A stretch of DNA of 57,856 nucleotides, taken from the NCBI GenBank assembly GCA_004294135.1, contig RDZY01000021.1:1-57856 (forward strand), given 5' to 3'. The stretch comes from Sphingobacteriia bacterium (GTDB lineage Bacteria > Bacteroidota > Bacteroidia > Chitinophagales > Chitinophagaceae). Shown piece by piece: positions 36,129-45,237 of this stretch; position 1 is the stretch's first letter, and each line of letters opens with the position of its first letter. A model generated the notes under the pieces. The model was given only the letters and a program-made list of their open reading frames with translations. It was not told where the DNA came from and did not search any database. Position numbers and translations under genes: made by a program.

Positions 36129-38165
36129 ATGTGGTATAAGTACAAAATTACATTACTTAGTTTGTGTATTCCCATACTTTGTATAGCTCAAAATGAAACG
36201 GATAGTACAACTTCATTACAAGAAATTATAGTAACTGCTACAAGAAAAAATAGTACTATTTTTTCTACGCCATATTCCATAAATGTAATACATAGAAGAG
36301 TATTGAATGAGTACAATTTCCGAACCATACCTGACGCTTTAGTTGGTATGGCAGGGGTATTTATACAGAAAACAAATCATGGTGGAGGTTCTCCGTTTGT
36401 GAGGGGACTAACAGGAAACCAAACCTTATTAATGATTGATGGTATTCGCTTCAACAACTCAACTTTTAGATTTGGCCCCAATCAATACTTGAATACTATT
36501 GATGCATATACGGTATCTAAAATTGAGATAGCTAGAGGTACAGGGTCGGTACAATTCGGCTCTGATGCTTTAGGGGGTGTGGTGCATATTCTTACGAAAG
36601 AACCTATTTTTAAAGATAGAAAAACCATTAATGCAATCATTACTGGCAAGGCAGCTTCGCAAAATATGGAATATACTGGAAGAGTTGAAGTGTTATATCA
36701 ATCAAAAAAAATTGCTTTTTTAGTTGGGCATACCAATAGATATTTTGGCGACTTAGTTGGTGGAGACTCAACTGGAATACAAACTCCTTCCGGCTATAAA
36801 GAAAAAGCCTTTGATGTAAAGTTCAAATGGAAAATCAATACAAATGCTACCCTCACAGTAGCACACCAATATTTGCAGCAGCGAGATGTTCCTTTATACC
36901 ATAGAGTGAAACTAGAGAATTTCAACTACTATTTTTTTGCTCCTCAACAAAGAACTTTAAGCTATGTAAAATTAGTGGTCAATACCAAATATAAGTTTGC
37001 AGATAAAATAACTTTCATTAACTCTTATCAAAGTACCCTAGAAAGAAGAAGCCATCAAAAAAATGGGTCTTCTAATAAATTTTTGGAAGAAGATAAGGTT
37101 AAAACGCTGGGCTTAACCTTAGATATCACATCTAATATTTTAAAAAACTGGACTGCAAATACGGGAATCGAATTTTATCATGATAAAGTAAATAGTATTA
37201 AACAGCAAATAGCCATATCGAATAATATAAGTATTAACCAACGTGGGCTATATCCAAATAATGCCAATACCAGCAATTTGTCTTTCTATAACTTAAATCA
37301 TATACAATTCAACAAAATAACTATTGAAGCAGGCTTAAGATATAATAGTATTTCTCTAGCAATTCCAGATACAGCTACCAATAATTTTAGGTTGGGAAAT
37401 ATAATTATTAAGCCATCATCTTTGGTGGCAAATGCAGCTTTATCATTTCATATTGATAACAAACAAATCATATATAGCTCGTTTAGTACGGGCTATCGAA
37501 CACCAAATATTGATGATATGGGTACACTTGGGTTGGTTGATTTCCGCTACGAAATTCCAGCTTATAATTTAGTACCAGAAAAAACATACAACTCAGAAAT
37601 AGGATATCGATTCAATAATAAAAAACTACAGACTTCTGTCGCTGTTTTTTATATGTATCTGGCTAATTTAATTACTAGGGTACAAATTCCTGATCAGCAA
37701 GTAGCTGGATATAATATGTATACCAAAGTTAATAGCCAAACCTCTTTTTTGTATGGGGTTGAAGCAAATATTGATTATATGCTGTCGCCTTTGTTTTCTA
37801 TCAAATCAGCATGGTCTTATGCATATGGACAAAATCGGTCACGCAATGAACCCATGCGAAGAATACCTCCTTTAAATGGAAGCATTTTATTGCGATATCA
37901 AAAAAATAAATGGCAAACAAGCATATCCTATTTATTGGCGGGCAAACAAAACAGATTGGCACAGGGCGATAAGGACGACAATCGGATTCCAACAGGAGGC
38001 ACGCCTGGGTTTAGTATAATTAATATTTATGGCGGATACGTTTCTAAAACTTATACAATACGACTCGGGATACATAATATTTTGAATAACGACTATAGAA
38101 CTCATGGCAGTGGTATTAATGGTGTTGGAAGAAGCGCGACAATTGGATTTGATATAAGTTTATAA
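36129..38165 (+). CDS. TonB-dependent outer membrane receptor
   Basis: This 678-residue receptor has a short signal (ILCIAQN), a TonB box-like LQEIIVTATRKN, and a plug with ALVGMAGVFIQKTNHGGGSP, FVRGLTGNQTLLMIDGIRFN and GSVQFGSDALGGVVHILTKE. A 22-strand-type barrel ends in IGFDISL. It lacks the carboxypeptidase-like N-terminal domain of SusC, so it belongs to the classical siderophore/cobalamin-type group. In this operon it may import a smaller product released by the phosphoesterases, or a metal they need. It is followed 45 bp later by the HD-domain gene. Confidence 0.9.
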   Translation: MWYKYKITLLSLCIPILCIAQNETDSTTSLQEIIVTATRKNSTIFSTPYSINVIHRRVLNEYNFRTIPDALVGMAGVFIQKTNHGGGSPFVRGLTGNQTLLMIDGIRFNNSTFRFGPNQYLNTIDAYTVSKIEIARGTGSVQFGSDALGGVVHILTKEPIFKDRKTINAIITGKAASQNMEYTGRVEVLYQSKKIAFLVGHTNRYFGDLVGGDSTGIQTPSGYKEKAFDVKFKWKINTNATLTVAHQYLQQRDVPLYHRVKLENFNYYFFAPQQRTLSYVKLVVNTKYKFADKITFINSYQSTLERRSHQKNGSSNKFLEEDKVKTLGLTLDITSNILKNWTANTGIEFYHDKVNSIKQQIAISNNISINQRGLYPNNANTSNLSFYNLNHIQFNKITIEAGLRYNSISLAIPDTATNNFRLGNIIIKPSSLVANAALSFHIDNKQIIYSSFSTGYRTPNIDDMGTLGLVDFRYEIPAYNLVPEKTYNSEIGYRFNNKKLQTSVAVFYMYLANLITRVQIPDQQVAGYNMYTKVNSQTSFLYGVEANIDYMLSPLFSIKSAWSYAYGQNRSRNEPMRRIPPLNGSILLRYQKNKWQTSISYLLAGKQNRLAQGDKDDNRIPTGGTPGFSIINIYGGYVSKTYTIRLGIHNILNNDYRTHGSGINGVGRSATIGFDISL

Positions 38166-38210
38166 GATTACAGTATACGAATATGAAATAAGTAATAAAA
38201 AAAAATATAT

Positions 38211-38813
38211 ATGCAACAAGAAGAAACTATTCAACAATCTGTAACTGAGATTATGGATATGTATAAAAAATTTGGCGACGAAGACTATGTGGGAGAACCA
38301 GTTTCGCAAATAGAACATATGTGTCAATGCGCTGAATTGGCAAGAGAGGCAGGATCTGATGATGAACTTATTTTGGCAGCTTTTTTACACGATATTGGTC
38401 ATTTGTATGCGTTGGCATTTCCAGAAGTAGAAATTAATTATATGGATGGTTTTGGTATTGTAGATCATGAAAAAATTGGGGGTGCCTATTTATTAAGTAA
38501 AGGCTTTGCACCCTCAATTGCAAAAATGGTAGCTAGTCACGTAGAAGCCAAACGATACCTAACGTACAGCGATTCAAGCTATTACCATTTACTGTCAGAG
38601 GCAAGTAAAAAAACATTGGAATTTCAAGGAGGAAAAATGACCGAAATGGAGGCACTAGCTTTTGAAGCCGACCCCTTGCATACCAATTATATTATACTTA
38701 GAAAATGGGATGAGATGGCTAAAATGGTAAATATGCCATTACCAGAAATGGGTGATTATGAAGCAATGATGATTAAACATTTATCCCATCAAAAATCAAA
38801 TGAAAAAATATGA
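38211..38813 (+). CDS. PhnZ-like HD-domain oxygenase, phosphonate degradation associated
   Basis: This 200-residue protein matches the phosphonate-operon HDIG family that includes PhnZ and TmpB. The mixed-valent di-iron ligands can all be placed: His36 (QIEHMCQC), His60-Asp61 (AAFLHDIGHLYAL), His86 (GIVDHEKIGG), His110 (MVASHVEAKRYL) and Asp167 (LRKWDEMAK). The Tyr26...Glu29 pair in EDYVGEPVSQ sits where PhnZ has its substrate-gating Tyr and amine-binding Glu. PhnZ cleaves 1-hydroxy-2-aminoethylphosphonate to glycine and phosphate. Its usual hydroxylase partner PhnY is not encoded here. Its stop overlaps the next gene (ATGA). Confidence 0.87.
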   Translation: MQQEETIQQSVTEIMDMYKKFGDEDYVGEPVSQIEHMCQCAELAREAGSDDELILAAFLHDIGHLYALAFPEVEINYMDGFGIVDHEKIGGAYLLSKGFAPSIAKMVASHVEAKRYLTYSDSSYYHLLSEASKKTLEFQGGKMTEMEALAFEADPLHTNYIILRKWDEMAKMVNMPLPEMGDYEAMMIKHLSHQKSNEKI

Positions 38814-39481
38814 TAAAAATGGTTGTTTTTGATATGGCAGGTACTACAATTAATGAAGACAATATTGTGTACAAAACCTTACAGCAGAGTATCAATAATG
38901 CAGGGTTTAATTGTACATTAGAATTTGTGTTGACATATGGTGCTGGAAAAGAAAAAAGAAAAGCCATCAGCGATATTGTAAATAATATGGAAGAAAATAT
39001 TGGGGCTGAGAAAATAGATGCCATTTTTAAAGACTTTCAGTTGCAGTTGAAAACAGCTTATTCAGTAGCAAATATCTCAGCCCAACCCGATGCGTTGATG
39101 GTATTTGATGCATTACACAGGCTTGGAATTAAAATAGTATTGAATACTGGTTATGATTCAAGTACAGCATTTTTATTATTAAATGAACTTGAGTGGGAAA
39201 TTGGTTATGAAATTGACTTGGTAATAACAGCTTCTGATGTTGCCAACGGCAGACCTGCTCCCGATATGATTTTATTGGCTATGCAAGAATTTGGCATTAC
39301 AAATGCTGCCGAAGTAGCCAAAGTTGGCGACTCCATGATTGATATTGAGGAGGGTTTAAATGCAGGCTGTAATATTGTGGTGGGTATTACAACTGGAGCG
39401 CACAACTATGAACAACTTTTAAGCGCAAAACCAACGTTTATCATACATAGGTTAAGTGAATTAATACCGATTTTAACTTAA
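38810..39481 (+). CDS. Phosphonatase-like HAD hydrolase (phosphonoacetaldehyde hydrolase-like)
   Basis: This 223-residue HAD enzyme has nucleophile Asp8 in VVFDMAGTT. Ala10 replaces the usual second Asp, exactly as in phosphonatase PhnX. Lys47 in YGAGKEKRKAI fits the Schiff-base lysine of the cap. Thr113 (VLNTGYDSS), and Asp174 with Asp178 (KVGDSMIDIEEGL) complete the HAD motifs. It corresponds to the PhnX-like family (TIGR03351 type) that occurs with the FAD oxidoreductase found two genes downstream. The expected reaction is C-P cleavage of phosphonoacetaldehyde to acetaldehyde and phosphate. It overlaps the HD gene by 4 bp. Confidence 0.87.
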   Translation: MIKMVVFDMAGTTINEDNIVYKTLQQSINNAGFNCTLEFVLTYGAGKEKRKAISDIVNNMEENIGAEKIDAIFKDFQLQLKTAYSVANISAQPDALMVFDALHRLGIKIVLNTGYDSSTAFLLLNELEWEIGYEIDLVITASDVANGRPAPDMILLAMQEFGITNAAEVAKVGDSMIDIEEGLNAGCNIVVGITTGAHNYEQLLSAKPTFIIHRLSELIPILT

Positions 39482-39490
39482 TGCTTCCTT

Positions 39491-40792
39491 ATGCTTCTAG
39501 TTAATATTCCTCGGAATAAGCATATTGTTAGATACTTAAATAGCTCTCCAATAGCTTTTGTGAGCTATGTATCTGTGATGGCTTTTGTTATTTATTCATG
39601 CATGTACGGGTTTAGAAAACCTTATACGGTGGGAACCTATCATAATATTTATTTTTTAGGAGTATCTTATAAAGTGTGCTTAGTAATTGCGCAAGTAATA
39701 GGATATATGATTAGTAAATTTTACGGAATCAGATTTATAGCAGCTATGAAACCAGCAAATAGAGTTTCATATATTTTAGTCTGTATATTATTGGCTTGGC
39801 TTTCATTGCTTTTATTTGCTTTAATTCCACCACCTTATAGTTTGGTCTGCTTGTTTTTGAATGGCTTACCATTGGGTATGATTTTTGGTTTGGTTTTTGG
39901 GTTTTTAGAAGGTAGAAAAACTACTGAAATTATGGGTGCTTTTTTAGCAGTCAGTTTTATTTTTGCGTCAGGGCTTGCAAAAACAGTGGGTAAATGGATA
40001 CTACAAATAGTGCATGTAAATGAGTTTTGGATGCCGTTTATGGCAGGTTTCTTTTTTATAATTCCGCTATTGCTCTCACTTTGGTTACTCAGCCAAACTC
40101 CACCGCCTACTTCAGAAGATATTACGCATAGAAATATTCGGAATCCGATGTCTAAAGCAGAGCGGATATCTTTTTTAAAAACATTTGGGTGGGTGATAAT
40201 GCCAGTAGTAATTAGCTATGCCATATTTACCATTGTAAGAGATTTTTGTGAAGATTTTGCTAATGAATTATGGATAGAGACTGGCTACCAAAATAATATA
40301 GGAATTTTTGCACAAACAAGTACTATTATGGCTTTGATAGTATTATTGGTAGTGGGTAGTTTTTTCTTGATCAAAGATAATTTTAAAGCCTTTCGTGTTA
40401 CCCATTATTTGGTAATTACGGGAATAGCTTTGTCCTGTTTATCAACATTGCTTTTTAACTTTGGTATAATCACGCCCATATTTTGGATGTTAACTGCAAC
40501 AACAGGTTTGTATTTGAGCTATTTACCTTTTAATTGTTTGTATTTTGAAAGATTTATAGCAGCTTATAAAATAACAGGAAATGTTGGGTTTGTAATGTAT
40601 ATAGCCGATGCATTCGGGTATATGGGTACAGTATTGGTATTGCTTATTAAAGAATTTGTTCACCTACAATACAGCTGGGTAAATTTCTTCTCTTTTCTAT
40701 TTTATACAGCTGCAATATTGGGCATACTATTAATAGTACTCACACTACAAATTCACAGAAAACTATTCCCTAATTTCATTAAAAGTATATGA
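39491..40792 (+). CDS. MFS-type transporter (DUF5690-like), probable phosphonate permease
   Basis: This 433-residue polytopic membrane protein has about 12 hydrophobic segments and organophosphate:phosphate antiporter-like features early in the sequence (YSCMYGFRKPYTVGTYHNIY). It also has FNGLPLGMIFGLVFGFLEGR. The family is known mostly as DUF5690. Its place between the phosphonatase-like hydrolase (9 bp upstream) and the FAD oxidoreductase (4-bp overlap downstream) suggests it moves the phosphonate across the inner membrane, replacing the usual ABC importer. The substrate is inferred from context only. Confidence 0.8.
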   Translation: MLLVNIPRNKHIVRYLNSSPIAFVSYVSVMAFVIYSCMYGFRKPYTVGTYHNIYFLGVSYKVCLVIAQVIGYMISKFYGIRFIAAMKPANRVSYILVCILLAWLSLLLFALIPPPYSLVCLFLNGLPLGMIFGLVFGFLEGRKTTEIMGAFLAVSFIFASGLAKTVGKWILQIVHVNEFWMPFMAGFFFIIPLLLSLWLLSQTPPPTSEDITHRNIRNPMSKAERISFLKTFGWVIMPVVISYAIFTIVRDFCEDFANELWIETGYQNNIGIFAQTSTIMALIVLLVVGSFFLIKDNFKAFRVTHYLVITGIALSCLSTLLFNFGIITPIFWMLTATTGLYLSYLPFNCLYFERFIAAYKITGNVGFVMYIADAFGYMGTVLVLLIKEFVHLQYSWVNFFSFLFYTAAILGILLIVLTLQIHRKLFPNFIKSI

Positions 40793-41922
40793 GTAAAAAT
40801 AAAGCAATTGTTATTGGTGCAGGTATAGTTGGCTTAGCTACAGCAAGAGCCTTAAGTTTAAAAGGGTTTGAAGTAACTATTATTGAAAAATCTGAAAAAG
40901 CTGTTGGTGCGTCTATTAGAAATTTTGGTATGATTTGGCCAATTGGTCAACCTACTGGTGAACTGTATAATAGAGCAATGCGCAGTAAAAATATTTGGAA
41001 AGAACTAGCCGATCAATCTGGTTTATGGTATCATGAATCGGGCAGCTTACACGCTGCGTATTTTAAAGATGAATGGCAAGTACTACAAGAGTTGTATGAA
41101 ATATTTAAAAAGGAAGGAAGGCCAGTAGAATTACTAGATAAAGCTGCCGTTATCCGTAGATTTGAAAGTGTAAATTCCATGAATTTGATGGGAGGATTGT
41201 ACAGTAGTACAGAAATGATTGTAGATCCCAGAGTAGCCATAAATAGTGTGTCAAACTATCTTTCAGCCTATTTAAATGTGCAATTTATTTTTGGCAAAGC
41301 GGTTACAAAAATAGAAACCCATAGTGTATGGGTAGATAATAAATTATACGAAGCAGATTTAATTTTTGTTTGTAGTGGAGCCGATTTTGAGACTTTGTAT
41401 CCAGCAGTTTTTGAATCCTTTAATATTACCAAGTGTAAATTGCAAATGATGCGGTTTGTGAGTAAAACACCCGACTTTAAACTAGGTGTGTCTTTATGTG
41501 GTGGGTTATCGTTAATTCATTATAGTAGTTTTAAAGCCGCAGCATCAATCAATCATTTAAAAGAACGGTATGAAACTGAAATGCCAGCATATATAAAGCA
41601 TGGTATTCATGTAATGGTAGCCCAAAATAATTATGGAGAACTTACGGTAGGAGATTCACACGAATATGGCTTAACCCACGATCCATTTGATAGTGCGGCA
41701 ATTAATCAATTGATAGTTGATTATTTACAACAGTTCACTAAAAGTTGTAGTGGGGAACTGATACAAACATGGAATGGTATTTATCCTAAAATGACCAATG
41801 GAGCCAACCATATCTTACACAAAGTAACTGATGGTGTGTACATTTTAAACGGATTGGGAGGTGCAGGAATGACGCTTAGTTTTGGCCTAGCTGAAGAAAT
41901 AGTTGGTGATATTTTAGCCTAA
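40789..41922 (+). CDS. FAD-dependent oxidoreductase, phosphonate-associated (DAO family)
   Basis: This 377-residue flavoprotein has an N-terminal dinucleotide fold AIVIGAGIVGLATARALSLK, followed by EKSEKAVGASIRNFGMIWPI, a signature of the TIGR03364-type clade (HpnW/PbfD) found with phosphonatase-like hydrolases. The C-terminus has LNGLGGAGMTLSFGLAEEI. Characterized relatives oxidize aminoethylphosphonate or its N-methyl derivatives to phosphonoacetaldehyde, which would feed the hydrolase encoded two genes upstream. It is the last gene of the tightly packed operon and overlaps the transporter gene by 4 bp (ATGA). Confidence 0.88.
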   Translation: MSKNKAIVIGAGIVGLATARALSLKGFEVTIIEKSEKAVGASIRNFGMIWPIGQPTGELYNRAMRSKNIWKELADQSGLWYHESGSLHAAYFKDEWQVLQELYEIFKKEGRPVELLDKAAVIRRFESVNSMNLMGGLYSSTEMIVDPRVAINSVSNYLSAYLNVQFIFGKAVTKIETHSVWVDNKLYEADLIFVCSGADFETLYPAVFESFNITKCKLQMMRFVSKTPDFKLGVSLCGGLSLIHYSSFKAAASINHLKERYETEMPAYIKHGIHVMVAQNNYGELTVGDSHEYGLTHDPFDSAAINQLIVDYLQQFTKSCSGELIQTWNGIYPKMTNGANHILHKVTDGVYILNGLGGAGMTLSFGLAEEIVGDILA

Positions 41923-42021
41923 ATAATATTGTTTTGAGGGTTGTGGAACTTTAAAGTTTAAAAGTCAGTAACCATTGCAATGGATCTATTAGCGTAACTT
42001 GAGTTGCTAAACCATTGCCAC

Positions 42022-43398
42022 ATGTCTTCTCTTGTTGAGCAACTCAATACAATGCGACTTTACTTTCAAACAGGCGCAACCAAAACGTATGCGTTTCGGA
42101 AGCAACAACTACTAAAACTTAAAAATGTTGTTGAAGTGTATGAACAAGAAATTTTTGATGCTCTTAATATAGATCTTCACAAAAGCAAGGAAGAAGTATG
42201 GGTTACAGAAAATGGGTTTTTTATGGCTGAATTAAAAAAAGCCATTTCAAACCTAAAAAAATGGATGCAGCCCGTACCCGTTGCCACCAATCTATTGAAT
42301 TTGCCCAGTAGCAGTAAAATAATGCTAGAGCCGCTGGGGGTAGTATTGATTATTGCTCCTTGGAATTATCCGTTTCAATTATTGTTTACCCCATTAATGG
42401 GAGCTATTGCTGCCGGCAATTGCGTTGTTTTAAAACCCAGTGAATTTGCGCCTGCTACTGCAGCTATTATGCAGAAAATTATTGGAGCCTGTTTTACGCA
42501 AGAACAAGTAATATATATCCAGGGTGATGGGGCAGTGGTTATTCCCGAATTAATGAAGCATTTTAGTTTTGATCATGTATTTTATACAGGCAGTACCACT
42601 GTTGGTAAAATGGTTTATAAAATGGCTGCTGAAAAATTAGTACCAGTTACTTTAGAACTGGGTGGTAAAAGTCCCTGTGTGGTAGAGAGCGATGCGAATA
42701 TTACCGTTGCTGCCAAACGAATTGCACTCACTAAGTTTTCCAATGCTGGTCAAATATGCGTAGCTCCCGATTATATACTGGTGCATCAAACTAAAAAGTT
42801 AGAATTAATAACAGCATTGAGAAAATTTATTCCTCAATTTTATGGTGTAGATGCTGCTAATAGCATAGGCTATGGAAGAATTATTAATGAAAAACAATTC
42901 AATCGTATTATTCAATATTTAAAGGATGGGAAAATTATTTACGGAGGTAATTATGATGCAACTACTTTATTTATTGAGCCTACTCTATTAGATGAACCAA
43001 GTACCGATGCAGCCATTATGAAGGAAGAAATTTTCGGGCCTATTTTACCCATTCTTTCTTTTAATACGATGGAAGAAGCCAAAGCCATTATTGCGCTCCA
43101 TCCCAACCCATTGGCTTTCTATGTATTCACTGCCTCCAAAACAAAAGAAGATGCATGGATAGAAAGTGTGCCTTCTGGTGGGACTTGCATTAATACGGCC
43201 AGTCTTCATCTCACCAATCCCAATCTACCCTTTGGTGGCAGGGGTTATAGCGGAATGGGATCTTATCATGGTAAATTTAGTTTTGATACATTCAGTCATA
43301 AAAAAGCCATCATGAAAACTCCCACTTGGTTTGATCCTGCATTAAAGTATCCGCCGTTTACGGGAAAGTTAAAACTATTGAAATGGTTGGTGGGGTGA
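42022..43398 (+). CDS. NAD(P)-dependent aldehyde dehydrogenase, class 3 type
   Basis: This enzyme of 458 residues has the short ALDH3-like form. It has IIAPWNYPFQLLFTPLMGAI, VVLKPSEFAPATAA, FYTGSTTVGKMVYKMAAEKL, the general base Glu in LELGGKSPCVV, and the catalytic Cys in NAGQICVAPDYIL. The C-terminus has NPNLPFGGRGYSGMGSYHG. It lies 99 bp after the phosphonate operon on the same strand. It could oxidize the acetaldehyde released by the hydrolase, though class 3 enzymes usually prefer longer or aromatic aldehydes. ATG at 42022 is preferred over the in-frame TTG at 42004. Confidence 0.9.
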   Translation: MSSLVEQLNTMRLYFQTGATKTYAFRKQQLLKLKNVVEVYEQEIFDALNIDLHKSKEEVWVTENGFFMAELKKAISNLKKWMQPVPVATNLLNLPSSSKIMLEPLGVVLIIAPWNYPFQLLFTPLMGAIAAGNCVVLKPSEFAPATAAIMQKIIGACFTQEQVIYIQGDGAVVIPELMKHFSFDHVFYTGSTTVGKMVYKMAAEKLVPVTLELGGKSPCVVESDANITVAAKRIALTKFSNAGQICVAPDYILVHQTKKLELITALRKFIPQFYGVDAANSIGYGRIINEKQFNRIIQYLKDGKIIYGGNYDATTLFIEPTLLDEPSTDAAIMKEEIFGPILPILSFNTMEEAKAIIALHPNPLAFYVFTASKTKEDAWIESVPSGGTCINTASLHLTNPNLPFGGRGYSGMGSYHGKFSFDTFSHKKAIMKTPTWFDPALKYPPFTGKLKLLKWLVG

Positions 43399-43425
43399 GG
43401 AAAAAGACGGTGGTAGCTTTAAATA

Positions 43426-44088
43426 ATGATTATGATTAAACGATTTATTTTATTCATTGTAATACTACTGGTGGTAGTGCTGCTTATAAAACGAACTAAT
43501 ATGACTTGGAAACAATCTCTTTTAAAAACTTTTTACCCCCTTATAATGTATGCAAGTAAACTTGCAGGAAAGGAGAAAACTATGTCATTCAATACCAATA
43601 AAACCCCACCGCTGCAATCTTTCTATGCGTTGAGTGCTGTAAAAAATAATGGCGATACTTTAGATTTTAATATGCTGAAAGGGAAAAAAATAATGATTGT
43701 AAATACGGCCAGTGATTGTGGTTATACTGGCCAGTTTGATGAACTAGAGAAATTATACAAGCAATACGGCAATCAACTGGTAATAGTAGGATTTCCAGCA
43801 AACGATTTTAAGGAGCAAGAAAAAAAATCGGATCAAGCTATTGCGGAGTTTTGTAAGCTCAATTATGGCGTAACATTTCAATTGATGAAAAAAACATCAG
43901 TTATAAAATCTACCGCCCAAAACCCTGTTTTTGAATGGCTTAGTAACAACAAGGCTAATGGCTGGTGCAATACTGCTCCTGAATGGAATTTCTGTAAATA
44001 TATAGTGGATGAGCAGGGTATATTACAAGCCTATTTCACCCAATCCATCTCACCCTTAGATGAACAAGTAATAAAGTTGGTGCAGTAA
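43426..44088 (+). CDS. Membrane-anchored glutathione peroxidase (Cys type)
   Basis: This 220-residue thiol peroxidase has a hydrophobic N-terminal anchor (IKRFILFIVILLVVVLLIKR) followed by a linker to about residue 55, so the catalytic domain is probably outside the cytoplasm. The peroxidatic Cys98 is in VNTASDCGYTGQFDELEKLY, the active-site Gln131 in FPANDFKEQE, and Trp/Asn in EWNFCKYIVDEQG. Typical bacterial Gpx proteins are about 160-180 residues, so the extension is real. It reduces hydroperoxides, probably using thioredoxin. It follows aldehyde dehydrogenase by 27 bp and is convergent with dusB. Confidence 0.9.
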   Translation: MIMIKRFILFIVILLVVVLLIKRTNMTWKQSLLKTFYPLIMYASKLAGKEKTMSFNTNKTPPLQSFYALSAVKNNGDTLDFNMLKGKKIMIVNTASDCGYTGQFDELEKLYKQYGNQLVIVGFPANDFKEQEKKSDQAIAEFCKLNYGVTFQLMKKTSVIKSTAQNPVFEWLSNNKANGWCNTAPEWNFCKYIVDEQGILQAYFTQSISPLDEQVIKLVQ

Positions 44089-44100
44089 ATTCCCCCCAAA

Positions 44101-45138
44101 CTACACGGGACAATTCTGGTGATAATCTATTAACTCAATAGGCGTGCGCTCAAAGGTATAGCCTTGGTAATTGGTGGTTACTTCATCCAATACCGCTTCT
44201 ATTTCCGCTGCTTCCATTAAAGTAACCAGTCGCCCCCGATACTCTTTAATACCCGGTAAACCCTTGAGGTAATTGGTATAATGCCTGCGCATTTCAAAAA
44301 TGCCCACTTTAGGCCCTTTCCATTCTACCGATTTGCGCAAATGCTTTTTACAAACTTCTATACGCTCGGCTAAACTAGGTGCTGCTAGTATTTCTCCTGT
44401 GGCTAAATAGTGTTTTATTTCTCTAAAAATCCAAGGATAACCAATGGCTGCTCTTCCAATCATAATACCATCTACTCCATAAAGTTCTTTGTAACGTTTG
44501 GCTTTTTGGGGACTATCAATATCACCATTACCAAATATGGGGATTTTGATTCTAGGATTATTTTTTACTTTGGCAATCAGCGTCCAATCAGCTTCTCCCT
44601 TGTACATTTGGGCTCTTGTTCTTCCATGAATGGCCAATGCTTTAATACCCACATCTTGTAATCTTTCGGCTACTTCTTCAATATTTCTGTTGCTGTCATC
44701 CCAGCCCAGTCTCGTTTTTACGGTCACGGGTAGTTTGGTACTTTTAACGGTGGCTGCTGTGAGGCGAACCATCAAGTCAATATCTTTCAACACCCCAGCA
44801 CCAGCGCCTCTGAGGGCTACTTTTTTAACGGGGCATCCGAAATTAATATCCAGTAAATCAGGATTTACGGCCTCCACAATTCTTGCACTCATGGACAGAG
44901 CTTCTTCATCTCCCCCAAAAATTTGAATACCTACGGGACGTTCATAGTCGAAAATATCCAGCTTCTGTCTGCTTTTAATGGCATCCCGAATCAAACCCTC
45001 ACTGCTGATGAACTCGGTGTACATAAGGTCAGCACCATTGTCTTTGCATACCGCTCTAAAAGGCGGATCACTCACATCTTCCATGGGTGCCAACAGAAGT
45101 GGAAAATCAGGTAGTACTATTTGATCAATCTTAACCAT
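44101..45138 (-). CDS. dusB: tRNA-dihydrouridine synthase B
   Basis: This 345-residue flavoenzyme reduces uridine to dihydrouridine in tRNA. It has an FMN-binding TIM barrel: LLAPMEDVSDPPFRAVCKDN at the start, then MYTEFISSEGL, the catalytic Cys in LDINFGCPVKKVALRGAGAG, IHGRTRAQMYKGEADW and FGNGDIDSP. A C-terminal helical tRNA-binding domain follows (MRRHYTNYLKGLPG). Length matches the family. It is divergent from the CPBP protease gene, with about 100 bp between the starts. Confidence 0.95.
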   Translation of the reverse strand: MVKIDQIVLPDFPLLLAPMEDVSDPPFRAVCKDNGADLMYTEFISSEGLIRDAIKSRQKLDIFDYERPVGIQIFGGDEEALSMSARIVEAVNPDLLDINFGCPVKKVALRGAGAGVLKDIDLMVRLTAATVKSTKLPVTVKTRLGWDDSNRNIEEVAERLQDVGIKALAIHGRTRAQMYKGEADWTLIAKVKNNPRIKIPIFGNGDIDSPQKAKRYKELYGVDGIMIGRAAIGYPWIFREIKHYLATGEILAAPSLAERIEVCKKHLRKSVEWKGPKVGIFEMRRHYTNYLKGLPGIKEYRGRLVTLMEAAEIEAVLDEVTTNYQGYTFERTPIELIDYHQNCPV

Positions 45139-45237
45139 ATTGCTAGGAGATACCTTTTATCACTTTTTATATTGATTTTGATAAAAGAAACAACAAATTT
45201 ACAATCTTATCTTTACATTAGTTATAGCAAGAAATAT

